Below are positions 42,401-57,400 of a stretch of DNA of 64,000 bases, one piece after another (the first letter of the stretch is position 1; each line of letters starts with the position of its first letter). The notes below the pieces were generated by a model that saw nothing but the letters and a program-made list of their open reading frames with translations, had not been told where the DNA came from and did no database searches. The position numbers and the translations under genes were made by a program. This stretch comes from Azolla caroliniana (lineage: Eukaryota; Polypodiophyta), in NCBI GenBank assembly GCA_043228905.1, contig JBHGNT010000012.1, positions 13,268,001 through 13,332,000 on the forward strand. The letters are read 5' to 3'.

Positions 42401-45400
42401 ACCATTTGGAAATTAGAGGCTGTATTTTTTATAGATGTAAAGTGGTAATTACTTTCTGAACTATTTGGTATCCCATGGGAAAACTGTAGGATATGAAATT
42501 GAAATTCTGAACAACTTGCCTCCAGGTTGATGCAGCAGTAAAAGCACTTAAAAACATCCGCGGACTTTATTCTAGAGATCAGAAAGTCTCAAATGCAGAT
42601 ATACTTGATTGGCTACAACTTAATTTTGGGTTTCAGGTATTCTTGCAATGATGCATTAGTCATTCGAACAATTTTCCTTTGATTTGAGAATGAGGGTCAC
42701 TTAATTTTTAATTGTATTTGGGGCTCCAGAAAGATAATGTGGCAAATCAGAGGGAGAACTTGATTTTACTTCTTGCCAATGTGCATATTAGACAGATACT
42801 AAAGCCAGACCCTCAGAATAAGGTGATTTACTTGATTAGTTGAAAATGCTGTAAGGACATTAAATAGACTACAAAGGGAAAGCAAATATTCTGTCTCATG
42901 CTTCATATGATGGTTTCTCCTCAGCTCAGTATTGAAGCATTGAAAAGCGTTATGAAGAGATTATTTAAGAATTATAAAAGCTGGTGCAAGTTTCTGCATC
43001 GACCAAATTATATAGTGTAAGTCTTTATAGTTCCTCTCCTCTAAATGCTGCAAATTTTTTCAAAGTATTTTTTAAACATGAGTATTTATTGTCCCTAAAA
43101 GAAAGAAAGAAAGATATATTAATGTCTTTTTAGAGCACAAAATGGCCTGTAAGACCAAACAAGAGATTACATATTAAGTGTTGCCTCGCCTTAAGTAAAT
43201 AAGATAAAAAGAGACTAAAGTATCTTGTTATCAACACATGTAAGATTCTCAGGTCAGGTATATTGTAATTTTTTTCTTCGAAAGATCTCTAGCATAGGTT
43301 GACCCAAAATGGAGAGGTCTTCAAAGCAAGGGAAGCACCTGAAATGGTGGAGATAATGGCCTTTATATGTCGATGACAAGGGTGGTGAGATCGTGGTCCA
43401 TGGGGCTGGGGCCTACGTGCGCGACAATTTGCTATTGGCTGATCTATTGTAACCCCTTTGCAATGTCCTGGTCTGGCCCTTTTGTTATATCCTGGTCTGG
43501 AGCCCATTTTTGTAGCACTTGATTGACTTGTAGAATCAGGAGTGATGAGCTAAAGAAAGTTGTGATTGTTCTGTGTCTATGAGCTTGTGTAGCTGTCCCA
43601 TCGTCCAACAAATTTTCCCTGTGTCTTTGAGATCCAGCAAGAAAAGTCCTAGGCAATTGTATATTAGAGGTCATGGCTTGAGCCAGGTGCAATAACAGTG
43701 TTTCATTTTCATCGATATTATCACTAGCATCCATTTTGAGAAATTAATATATCTATGTAGGAAATTATTGACCAATAGTTTTATGCCTTGCATATATTAT
43801 TGGAAAGTTCCATGAATATATTGTTAATGTTTGTTATGATGGCATACTATTTTACCTAGAACTCCTGCATTCTAACTTCTTTGAAAGGCTTGTGTAGAGC
43901 AAAGTTTGTTGTCTTGTTTAATAAATTAATGGTGCTTTAAAACTAAAAGATATTACGATGCGGTAATGAATGGTTTTTATCATTCAAATTTTCTTATGGA
44001 TACCTGTGTCTTTTATGTATTCTCTTTATTTTCCTCTTCCAGCCAGATGAAGTACCTTCACATTGTGATTATCATTATCTCTATGTCTAGAATTTCCAAA
44101 CTCTAGGTGAGAGTAGAGTCTCTTGGAGTGGATCCTCAAGAGATTCCACTCTCCTGATGGAGGTAGAATTCTTACATATTTCTCCTTTTGTTGAATTCCC
44201 TTTTTGAAGACTCTGTAGGATGGCGATATTCCTACATTGTGAAGGAGAGTTCTCATGCCTCCAAACTAACTTGCAAGTTCATACTTGTTACAAGCCTTCA
44301 GCATGAACCAATATGTGCTTTGAAGAGTGAAGAGGATGCGTCCACTGGTTCTTCTAGGGAAGTGATCACAGTTTCCTCCCTCTCTTTTGATTTCGACCTT
44401 GGTATCATTACCTGGAGATAAACAACCCACATTCTTATAGTGATTTATATACATGGTATTTCTCAACAGAGGTTTTTGGCAATGAGTGTCGTGCATATTA
44501 CTCTTTGTACTTCCCTAAGAATTAGACCACATGGTAATTCTGAACTACACAGTTGTGGTTAAAACAAAGTAGAATATCATTAGGAGGTGAGCTGGTAGCT
44601 GTAAAAACAATGTTTTGATAAAGTGTTTTTTCTCGTCTTTGGCCTCAAGGCAATTTTGGAGCATTCCTGTATGATAACATTATGCATGTACTTTTTAGAG
44701 GAGATCCTTGCAGTCATCTCACAATTTCCAAACAGAATTCTGGTTATATTTATGTGAACGTATTCTTAATATGAAGATACTACCAATTGAGAGTTGCATT
44801 TTCTATAGAGAATTTGGCAAGAAAGCAAGTGATAGATGGTAATCCCACTGATAATTTGGGATTTGCCATGCTTTGAGAAACGATAATATAGATTCTAGAA
44901 GGGTTGTCTTTGTGTGTGAGAAAACAGCTTTTTTAATTATCCTCTTCAATTTCACTTTGTAAAAGCATTTAATGCACAAGCATTCAAGATGATTGTTTAT
45001 CTTATGCTTTCTGTTATATAATTCTTATAATGCAATCATGTTTGTTTTCCATCTTATTAAAGCAACTGTATGAATTGCATTTTGTTTGAACTATGATTTT
45101 GTATATTCCTTGTCAATTTATACATTCTTTCTCGATGGAATAAAGATTCCAGCTTATTAATGCGAATTCAGTTTTTGGATAAGGTGGTTTATGATCTGCA
45201 ATGGACGATGCTTTGTATTTTTAAACATATGTGTGGCAATATGTTCTCTACTCATTCTTGATGCTTTTAGGATTTATATTTCAATACAACGTTTTAATTT
45301 CATCAATGGCACAGGCTGCCAACAATACAGCAAGCAATGGAGCAAAGGATGATATTATACATTGGCCTTTTTTTATTGATTTGGGGAGAAGCGGCAAATC

Positions 45401-48400
45401 TGAGGTTTATGCCTGAGAGTCTTTGCTACATTTTCCACCATGTAAGCTCAGACAACTGAAGTTAGATTCGGTATATTATATTTGAATGTTGTAATGAGTG
45501 TTGAGTTCTTATTTCAGATGGTGCGCGAACTTAATGGTATGTTAGATGGGAATGTAAGCTCTGTAACTGGAGAGAATGTAAAGCCAGCATATGGAGGGGA
45601 GCTGAATGCTTTCCTTGATAAAGTAATCAAGCCTATCTATGAAGTTATAGCTGAGGTAAGATGTCATTTTCTGCCTTAGATATTGTATTGACAATCTGGG
45701 AAGTGTATTTAAAACTTGATGGTTTTTGATTAATGTTTCTGGTTGATTTCTGCCTACCTATGTCAACTATTCTGGAAAGGTCTTACGTCTCATCGTCTTT
45801 TCTTTTTTTGATGCTTACTTTTGACAAAGAATAAAAGCATCTTATTTTTGCCAGCTTAGTGCCATTGCAATATGAATGCATTTAAACTAGTCAATTTAAT
45901 AGGATGAGAATATGAATATTCTTTTGGGATAAGTGTTTATGTATCCATGCTTGTGTATGTGTTTGTGATGTATCTCTATGTATCTTGAAGTTTTCAAGTG
46001 TTATGGGGCTCACAGGAAGGTAGTCAAAACAAAGATGGCAGAGCTCGCCACGCAGCGTGGAGAAATTATGATGACTTAAACGAATTCTTTTGGTGAATAT
46101 AACTAAGATATTGTTTTTCAGCATTGTTCACTTTCTACGTGCTCTAAACGTTTTGCAACTTAAATAAAAATAGGTCTGCTGATTGCTTCAGTCTAGGGTG
46201 GCCTATGGCCATTGAAAAGGAATTTTTTGGACCACCTAAGAAGCCTAGACAGGTTTGTAAATGATAGTTCTTGTATTAGGATTTTAAAGTTCTGAAGCAT
46301 ATTTTAAAATACTAATTTGAAGATATAGTATATTCTAAATTGTATTAGTGTATATACAGGGAAAATCTGTTTGGCAGGATAAAGGCTCATGGATTGGCAA
46401 GTGCAATTTTGTTGAAGATCGGTCATTCTGGCATATATTTAGAAGCTTTGACAGGATGTGGTCTTTCTTCATTTTGTCTCTTCAGGTAACCCAGAGGAAA
46501 GAAAGCATTGGTAAAATTATGCCCAGGAAATGGAAAGTTTGTCAACTTTTATGAATTTGACATTATGAAATGACTGTTTGCAGATAATGGTCATAGTTGC
46601 GTGGAATGGGTCAGGCTCATTGGGGGACATCTTCCATGGTCCCATTCTTAGTAAAGTCTTGAGTGTTTTTATTACAGCTGCTATCCTCAGGTTCATCCAA
46701 GGTACATAGATATATTGAAGCAACTATTCTCTTCTTTTTCTCATTTGTGGTAATGACACTCCTATACTTATTCTCATAAATGTTTTCAAACTATTAAAAC
46801 ATGTTTAGATTATCATAAACGTATTTTATTGTAGGCAACATAAATAAATATACTTTTTCTAATTTTGTGGACAGCAATTGTTGATATTTGGCTGAGTTTT
46901 CAGTCATGGAGAAATATGAATTTTATTGGGATATTCCGGTACATCTTGAAAGTAATTGTAGCCTTAGGATGGGTTATCATACTGCCTGTATGCTACACCC
47001 GAACATGGGGAGCTCCTATCGAGCTGTTGAGAACTTTTGAAAATTGGTTTGGAAGATCAGAAAGCCCAAAACTCTACATAGGAGCAATTATTTTATATCT
47101 GGCACCGGATGCACTTGGCGTATTGTTATTCTTTCTTCCATCACTAAGGCGGCATATTGAACAGGCTGATCATTTAGTTGTCAAAATGCTTCTTTGGTGG
47201 GCCCTGGTGAGACAATTTTATGCTTGAAGGAATTTGTTCTTTTCTGTGTTTTTGATCTCATTAGCATGCCTTAGAAATGTACATATGTGTCTGTGATAAA
47301 TTTTGCTAATTTCTTTTCTTCAAATATATTTATCAATTTTGAAAATATCCAGACACCAACATTCATTATGCAAACCATGATGTAACATCTAAAGAATCTA
47401 CAATGCTAAAATGGTTCTGGCAATTTATAAATGCAGCCACCACTCTACATTGGGCGGGGAATGCACGAGAACTCCGTTACCCTCTTCAAGTAAGATTTTA
47501 TAGTTAACCTATTTCAAGTCAGTTTATACCCTTGTCAATTGTCTTCCTCACTAAGTTTGTTCTTATAGGTATACTTTGTTCTGGGTTTTACTATTGCTTA
47601 GCAAGATTTTATTCAGCTATTATGTTGAGGTGATGGATTGATCCTACCTTCTTCCTATATCTCATCTCTTTCATTTGCTGTTGAACTTGGTGATTCATCT
47701 GCTGTTATGATTTTCAATGCGCTTTCATAAAAGTAGTTTGCTTATTTTAATTTTCCTTTATTTCCTGTTGGCTTGTTTATTTTGGATTGCAGGTATTGCC
47801 ACTGGTGGGACCTACAAAGAAAATTATCCAAGCTCCTCTTGAAGAGAAATATCAATGGCATGAACTATTTCCCAATGGTATGTTATTTCGCATGCTAATA
47901 TTATTCCAATGTGTAGTGCTGTACATTATAGTAGCTTCCTGAAGTCCAGTTAGCTCACTTCAGTGGTCTGTACTTTGCAGCAAAAAACTATTGGGGTGTA
48001 GTTCTTGCATTGTGGTCCCCGATCATCCTGGTAGGGAAAAAGCAATTCTACAGTCGATTATTCCAAAAATTACTTAGTTCCTGAAACATTTCTGTGATTT
48101 TTGATGGGAACAATGCAGGTGTATTTCATGGATGCCCAAATTTGGTATGCAGTCTGGTCAACTATTTTTGGTGGGATAACTGGAGCATTTTCACGTCTTG
48201 GTGAGGTTGGTGTACTTGTGAATATTTTATTAGTACAACCAACTGCTTCTATCATAACTTCTCCGTGCATAACCTAATTGGTTTGTCTGTTCATCCTTAG
48301 TTCATGCATTGAAGTCTCCTAATAGTACTATATCCCTTATTGTAGCAAATCTTATGATATCATGATAAAATGATAGATATGGTGATCGTCTGAGAGGTGC

Positions 48401-51400
48401 AAACCTTGAATAGGCAAATGGAAAATAGCAAATTGCAATGTAGAGTTCCCTAAGATCCCCTCGTCAATTTATATCCACATATAATGCACATTTACATCCT
48501 TGTGCACAACCTGCACTCTATCATGGATCTCGTTTTTGTACAACACACCCATTCCTCCAGAGCCTTTTGTGTTTCCTTGTATCTGTTATTGAGAATGAGC
48601 ACTCTATCCTTGTCTGTCGGGGAATTTTCTAGCAATATGCATTGATGGTCTATATAAATAACAATATCTATGTTCTTGAAGGTATCATTAAAATACCCTA
48701 TATTTATCCTGCATAAGGTCTCATAGGCCATACACTTTCATGCAGCTCTGTTCTATGAAATAATGACATTACCATTTCTATATATGTATAGTGCCTGATT
48801 CATGCCGACAAAACCATTGTCGGCATGAATCAGACACAGGGAAGGAAGGAAAATGGGTAGAATGTGCCTCCATCTCCATTTTCTTCCGAAACCATTGTCA
48901 TTCTTTAGTGCCCTTCTCTTGGATTGGGAAGCTTTCTTCTTTCCATATCCATGAAGCGGACAGTCAAGACTTTAGCTCTAGACTCATCTCTTCCCAGTCT
49001 CCATGTTGAAGCTAATGGAATATTTGACGCATCAATCTTTATTCTGAGATTCTTGGCATTTTCTTGTGGCATTCCCTTTTCACCCCAACCAACGACTTGT
49101 ACATGTAATGCGTGAGCGTTCCTTTTGGCGTCTTCTTCGAATGTAGCGTTCATCATTTCCATCTTATCAACCGATGTTCTGTTTTGCTTTTGCCTTACCT
49201 CTATCCAGGGAGTGTTTGCTTTAATTTCGTTTAGAGCATGCTCGGCTTGAGCTTTGGCATCTCTGGCCATCGTTGACTATGTTTGGTTTTCCTAATTTAC
49301 AATGGTTTAAACTGTGGGGATGAAGTTTTCCACTGGTTCCTGTCCTTTTTGTAAATAAACTTTAATAGCTAGTAGTTCGACCTTATTTGAGGATAGTTCA
49401 TCTTTCAGATACTATACCATGTCATTGTTGAACTCTGAGTTTGATTCCTTTACAAGACTTGTGATGTCTTTTTGTATGGCTTCTAATAACTCCATCTTGA
49501 GAGAGGCAAGCAACTCCATCTTGAAGAGAGAGAAGCTTGAGTTTAAAAACGGCCGGATTGTAATTTTTGTCACAGATTCGTAATCAAGAGATGCTGAGAT
49601 CTCGTTTTCGGTCCCTCCCTGCAGCTTTTGAACATAACCTTATCCCTTCATCAGAAGATAGGCCCCGTCGTAAAGGTTTTGCTTTGTTTGATAAACATAG
49701 CAACTTTGAAGAATCTCAACCAAATAAAGAAGTCTTTGCCAAGTTCTCCCAGCTTTGGAATGAAATTATTGAAAGCTTACGTGAGGAAGATTATCTAAGC
49801 AACCATGAGAAAGAGCTTCTTTTGATACCATACTCAACAGATTCTTCAGCGTACAATCAATGGCCAGCATTTTTGTTAGCAAACAAGGTAATACAGTCTG
49901 TAGTTTTCTAAAGAAATACTTTGACTTTATCTTATTTGTTGTTGAACAATACTGTATACCTCTGAGAATGAACACAGATAGCGCTGGCACTAGATACTGC
50001 GAAAGACTTCACAGATGCAAATGAAGATGATGAGTTGATAAAAAGATTTGGCACCGATGGCTTCATGATGTATGCCATAAAGGAATGCTATGATTTGTTC
50101 ATAGTAATATTACGTGCTATTGTGACTGGAGAACGAGAGAAACAGTAAGTCTGATGGTAAACTTCTTCATTTATTTGACTTTCTGCTCCAATTCCACCAC
50201 TTACTCTGGAAAATTCGTTTTGATTAACATTAAATATGTTAACATGCAGAGTTGTAGATTCTGTCATTGTGGAAGTGCAATCTGTTCTCAATGGAAAATT
50301 CCTCAAAACATTTAGTATGAGTGCAATGCCATTGCTTTACGAAAAGATTGTTGACTTAGTGGAAATATTGGTAATCATCGCCTTCTTCGTCTTCCATGTT
50401 CATGCAGTTCTAAATCTGACTTGATAGGTTTTGACATTTTATTAGAAAGATGCGGATTCTACCAAAAAAGAAAGGGTGACATATCTGCTTCAAGATATTT
50501 ATGAAGTTTACATAAGAGATGTAACAATGAAAAGTGATTTGTGAGTCTTTTTCTTTCCTAAAAAATCTAGGAGTTTGATGTATTTGGTGTTCATTGCCGT
50601 TATTGTTCTTTGTGTATATTATCAGGGAAATCATTATTATGATCTCTCTTGTGAATTAATTAGTTCTTGTGCATAATGTTCATATGCAATCTTGGTTGAG
50701 CTGTTCTCATAAATATATGTAACGAAAAAATTGCTGGCTGCAAACTAAATTAATCTCATCTTAAAGAACACCTTACAAGAGTTTTAGTGATCATGGTAAA
50801 GTCCACTGCAGGCCTTTTTATTAGTTTGATAACTTATTACAATTGGTCTATCCTACTGATTAGTTCAGGTCTGTTGAGGGGGGCCTGTAAAACCATGTTT
50901 TTATGCTGACAGATTCAATGTATTCTAGATGCACCTTGAACATTTTGCCTTGTGATTAGTCAGATGACCATCATAGAAAAATACTTTCTTCAGTACAGTT
51001 TACAGCATCACCTTCTGCATATGTGGAAACACCGATGTTCTCAGATATTTGGTTTTGAGGATCAGTTTAGTTTGCATTGGGATTTTCTGCATTGTATGGC
51101 ATGAGCGAACTCCTGCATTGAGGAGTCAGTCAAATGCGTCTCTACACTACAGGCTGTACCATAGCATCAGAGTGAAGAAAGGAGATTTTTGTTTGAGTCT
51201 GGGATCACTCTTGACTTTCCTTTCAATTGGTTCTTGGGTAGATTACCTGAGTCCTAACCAACATATTCTGACTGTAGCTGTTGTACATCTTCTTTTGTAC
51301 TATCCCAGAATTAAGCCAAACTGGAAATTATGGTGGATGTCTCTTTTACAGGTATTATGGAGCCCAATATAGTGTGTTGATGCACCACAAGCGGATGCAC

Positions 51401-54400
51401 CACAAGCGGATGCACTTTAAGCACTATCAAACACATTTGAATTCTCTTAACATTTTCTGATGTATACAAGCCTCTGTTTGATTAGATTTGTTCGATATTG
51501 TTTTGGTAGACCTACAATAAAAGGAGAATATTAATGGATTTAATTCTCACGTGCTGTTTTTTATTTTTACAAATTTAGGATGAAAGATTTCTTAGATAGT
51601 AATCATGGAGCCCATATCAACTCAACCCATGGTCAGACAGATAATGTATCACTCAACAAAACCTTAAATTCTCTATTTGGGGGATCAAATATTCAATATC
51701 CTCTATCAGCTGAATTGGAGAAGAAGGTAGAGCTATGTAAATCATAAGTACACCAAACAAAAAGATTAGAACATGCATCTCTTTATATATCTGACTGATA
51801 CTTGATGCTGTTTATATCGCTTTTGCAGATAGAGCGACTTCACTTGCTTTTGACAATAAGAGAGTCTGCTATGGATGTTCCAACCAATGTTGAGGCAAGA
51901 CGGCGCATTGCATTTTTCACAAACTCAATGTTTATGGATATGCCTCCACCTCCTAAGATTCGGAACATGCTCTCCTTCAGGTCTCTTTTATTCCTAAGAA
52001 ACTTCCGTTGGTTGTAACAGTGCATGACTAGCCATATTGTGATTCCTTTCCAGTGTTCTCACACCTTACTATACTGAGGAGATATTATATACAAGGAAGG
52101 CACTGGAAGAGGAAAATGAGGATGGTGTGTCAATTCTTTATTATCTTCAAAAGATTTATCCAGGTTAGTCTACTTTTGCATTTGCTAGAAATATTTGTTC
52201 CTTTGGTAATATTTTTTTATTTAATACCAAACATGTGATCTCTATTCTATTTTTTATATGTCATGTGATCTCTAATCACTAGGCCTTTTTGCAATGTGCA
52301 TGGCCTGCTTGTCTATAAGTTTGCTATATAAGTATCCTGCTTGACGTGTGCCTAAATTTATCTTTAGTCTCTCCCCTAAGATGACTTTTCATCTTCAATC
52401 GCTTGGCTGAAAATAATCATTTTCTTCTACTATTCCTATTTTACTACATGATTTTGCCATTGGGGCAGTAGTAATAACATTGATGATGAGAAATAATATA
52501 GAATCTTGAAGTGAAGATTCATGATGACACAAGGTTTGCAATTTTTAACGTTTAACTGCTGATATACAGCATGATGACTATTTTCTGGTATGCATTTACA
52601 TCATGATTATGATTACTCAAGATTACATGGCGCCACTACATTGTTCTATGATCAATAGTGATTTGAGTGTCTGCATTCCAAGACTTAGCGATGAGATGAA
52701 ATTATTTTCGTGTGCGAAAATTCCTCATTAGTGGTAAAGGCCTCACTCTTTGTTCAGTTACAACCATATGTTTAACATGTCTTCCCTTGTCTCATTACGG
52801 TGACCAGACATATCTAGATGCTCTTCCATCTATGAAGGCCCTTTTTATATTCTGTTATTTGTGTTCTGTAGGATAAAAGGGCAGCCATCCCCACTTGATG
52901 CTATATGAAAAAGAGCTAGTGTAATCCTGATATCCTAGAACTGCTGTTTGAACCGAGGTTCTGTGAACTGGAATATTTTCTGAGGCTACAGTCACCCTTA
53001 ATCTGCCTACATTTTGTTTTTCCTTTGCTGTGGTGATTATATATTAAATAGTAAGAAGCTAATGTGAATGATTCTGACATCATCAATGTAAATTCTGTTG
53101 TTTGTCAGATGATTGGAGAAATTTCATGGAGCGGAATGGTTGCACAGAGTCAAATGTGGGTGATACTGAGATTTTTAATGCAGTTCGGCAATGGGCCTCG
53201 TATCGTGCACAATCCCTTACAAGGACAGGTTTGGAAATGTTTTGGTGTTTTGTAGTATAACAACGAACAATCACAGGAACCTTTGTCTGTTTACTATAGT
53301 AGGTTTGCGAGAGGGCTTGAATAGCTGACTTTTTAGTGTTCATCCTTTGGTAGAGACTTCAAATACACAACTTTATACTCCTCAATCAGATAGCCCTTTG
53401 AAATACACAACTTTATACTCCTCAATCAGATAGCCCTTCAAATACACAACTTTATACTCCTCAATCAGATAACCCTTTGAAATGTTTGATAGTTTTAGTA
53501 TACTCTAGATAAGGTTTTTGTTTTAAAAATGTAACGCTGGATAATTTGTTGTATATATATTCCAGTGTTTGCTGAGGCTAGACTATGATTTAGTTGGCTT
53601 CCACTCTTCTAGAAAACTACATCTGGTTTCTAATAAATTTGTCTAGTAGAACTCACTGCTAACTGAGTAGCGTATACACCATGTTTGTCTAATTATTGCT
53701 ATGCAGATGCTCAGTGAAACAAACTCTGATTTCCTAGCAGAACATTCCTTGCATAAAAATTATAACATACACATTATTATGCTGTCATGATGTATTTAAT
53801 TAGTCTACATTCACCTCCTGATTGTTGAAGTATTACTGTAATTACATGCAGACTAGAGAAATATCTCATTTCTGATGAAAGATTTGTTGTACAGATACTA
53901 TGACATATATAGGCTAGCTCAGTTTATGAAAAATGATTCCCCTAATCTTTATCTGTTTTTCAGTAAGGGGTATGATGTACTACAGAAGAGCTCTTAAGCT
54001 ACAGGCATTTTTTGACACGGCAAAACCCTCAGGTGAGTTCTACGTTTGCTTACTACTCATTTGATTATATAAGGAATGGTCTTATAGGTATTCTTCATGA
54101 TCAATCATCAGAAATAATGCAAGGATATAATGAGACACTCAAGGCTTCTTCCATTGAAAAAAGTCAACAGACACTTTCTTTAAACATTGAAGCAGTGGCA
54201 GACATGAAGTTTACATATGTTGTTACTTGTCAAAACTATGGCGTTCAGAAACGCACCCAGGATCCTCGTGCTAATGATATATTTAATCTGATGAAAGAGT
54301 GAGTGCTATAGTTTGTGTCCTCATTGTACTTAGGAACACATCAGCGTTTTCTCAAATTGACATGTGCATCGGAATTTCATTCGATTCTCATTACAGCAAT

Positions 54401-57400
54401 CCATCTCTCCGGGTAGCGTACATTGATGAGGTGGGAGAAGGAAATCACAAGGAGTATTATTCGAAACTTGTGAAAGTTATCGTTGATAAAGATAATGATA
54501 AAAATGCAACTGAGCAGGTACACTTAAATTTTTATTCATTCTAAATGTGGAATTCATGCTGATTTCGTTAGGTTTTAATTAATATTTCCTAATCCAGGAA
54601 ATCTATAATATTAAGCTCCCTGGAAACCCCATCATTGGTGAGGGAAAACCAGAAAACCAGAATCATGCAATTATTTTCACACGAGGTGAGGCATTGCAGG
54701 CGATTGATATGAACCAGGTATGTATGGTAATGAAATTTTATTTCAGCTGGGTATGCATTGCTTTCATAGAACTTTTAGGCGAATTGTTTTCATAGGATAA
54801 CTATTTGGAGGAAGCACTGAAGATGAGGAACCTCCTGCAAGAGTTCTTATTTGATGATGGAGTGAGATTGCCATCTATACTTGGAATGCGTGAACATATT
54901 TTTACTGGAAGGTGAATCAAAGACTCTGAGAATTTATTGCATGTGCAGAAACTCATACTTAGTTGGAATGTTTAATACGACAATTATCAATTTTTAAATT
55001 CCTGGAACTAATAAAGTAAAATTAAATCCAAATACCTCTTCTCTGAAGGTATGCCATCGTGTTTAAAGCTTGGATTTAATTTGCCTTCAAATACACAACT
55101 TTATACTCCTCAATCAGATAGCCCTTTGAAATGTTTGATAGTTTTAGTATACTTTAAAGTTGTCTGAAATAGAGTTATGTAGTTTTATATAATGGCTCCA
55201 CATTGTGACAATTTGCCAATATTATAACGTGGAGAAAATCTGCCTACGATGAGATGTTGTGGGGCTGATCCACAGATTTGTGTGCATATCTTCCTATCTT
55301 GATTTCTAATTGATGTGAACGGAGCATGTGGGCAGATATTATCTGTTAACACTTGTGCTTTTCTCCATAAGGACATGCTCACACGAATTGAGCGTGGCTC
55401 TCAACATTATCCATATATAAGGGCTGGTAATAAATGCTTCTTGCGGCATGTGTAAAAAGAGCGTCTTGTGGGCTTCCTACCTACAGAAGTTGTGGGGTTA
55501 ATCTATGCTCTTTCATTGTCCAATTTAATGATTTCTGTTTAGAACACCTATCCAGTTCAGTCATATTCAAGTGTGGATAATGCAAGCTATACTGGACTTA
55601 TGCCATGCGGCTAGAACCATTCTTGCTTTTCAGCATATCAATGGACAATCCAAGCTATATTCAAATGAGGGTGTAGTGTTTTTATACTTATGCCATGTAA
55701 CTAGAACCATTCTTGCTTTTCAGTATGCCAACACGGATTATATCTATGTTCAGCAAGCCATTTTGAGGACATAAGTTTAGTGCCTTTGCTTAGGGACCTC
55801 CAAATCTCTTGCATACCAGTCAATGATCAGAATAGTGCCATGGGCTGCTCTTTATCTCTGGTTGCATTATGCACTGTGAGCAATCATCAAGACTAAATGC
55901 CTCTCCAGATTTAGTGGACACCAAATTACTCTGTAGGTAGAAAGAAAAAAAGTATGAATGTGTTTTAAGAGGCCAAAATGGCCAATAAGACCAAACAAGA
56001 GATTACATCTTAAAATGTTGTCTCATGTTTGAGAACAGGAAACCAAAATTAATGTAACTAAGTAAAAAAGTAAATAGAAATAGAATTAAGACATGACTAA
56101 CGAATCTCATTATCTATATATGTAAGATTCTCAAGTCAAATCTATTGTCCTGTTTGTCTTCGAAAAATCTCTAGCACTGGTCTATCCAGAATGGAAAGGT
56201 CTCCGAAGCGAGGGAAGGGCCTGTAACGGCAGGAGATAATGGCCTTTATCTGTTGATGACAAGGGTGGAGAGATTGTGGAGAGAAGAATTTGCATTAAAC
56301 AAACACAATTTAGTTCATGGATCTTGGAATTGTATATGTGCACATTATCTCTCAAGGGTATCAAGGGCTACATTCTCATAGTGAGAACCAAGCCCCAAGA
56401 AATCTCCTGTTACCATGTACAAGCAACCTCCTTTTATGTCTTGGATTGTGTGTTTATTCCTAAGAAGCTACCGGTTCAGATCTCGCTATCCATGGTCGAG
56501 TGGTTTTAAACACCATCACTTTGGTTTTATCGTTTGACTCACATAGTGCATAGATTCCCATTGCATATCTATTGCTGCTAGTTGCTGCATGAACCAAGCA
56601 CATGGAACAATGCTGGAGGCATTCCCCAAATCCACAAAACATAGTGCATAGATTCCCATTGCATATCTATTGAAACTCCAAGGACTTCTAGTCACTGCAT
56701 GAGCCAAGCATGTAGAAAAGTGTTGGAGGCATTCCTCCAATCCACGAAGGATGGGCGAAACTAACTAGCTGTTGGGCTAGCTGTTATAACTTTTAAACAT
56801 TCTCAACGCTCCCCCTCAAGATGGGTGAAAAATATGCACTAAGCCCATCTTGTCACACAATCTAGTAAGACTTATTGGCCCAAGTCCCTTTGTAAGACAA
56901 TCTACTACTTGATGTTCAGTAGAAACATGAATCAATTTTAATATTCCATTATCAAGTTTTTCCTTGATAAAGAACCTGTCGATTTCGATGTGTTTGGTCC
57001 TATCGTGCTGTACCGGATTGTTGGCAATGCTGATTGCTGACTTATTGTCACACCACAACATCATCTGATTTTCTTGATTTACTTTTAGTTCTACTAGGAG
57101 AGTTCGCAGCCATAACATCTCCGCAACTCCTATAGCAATAGCTCTATACTCTGCTTCGGCTGTTGACCTTGCTACTATTGACTGTTTCTTACTCTTCCAA
57201 GAGACCAGATTGCCTCCAACAAACATGCAATATCCTGATGTGGATTTCCTGTCATCAGCACAACTGGCCCAATCAGAATCACAATTGCCCTCAATGTTAA
57301 AATGACCATGTTTTCTGAAGATTAATCCCTTCCCTGGGGCACCTTTGAGATATCTCAGAATATGGTACACTGCATCCATATGATCTTTCCTCGGATCATG

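Noticed and set aside
43289-43734. Minus-strand ORFs in callose synthase intron 8
   Set aside because: They overlap a dispersed repeat also present in intron 33 and show no protein motifs.
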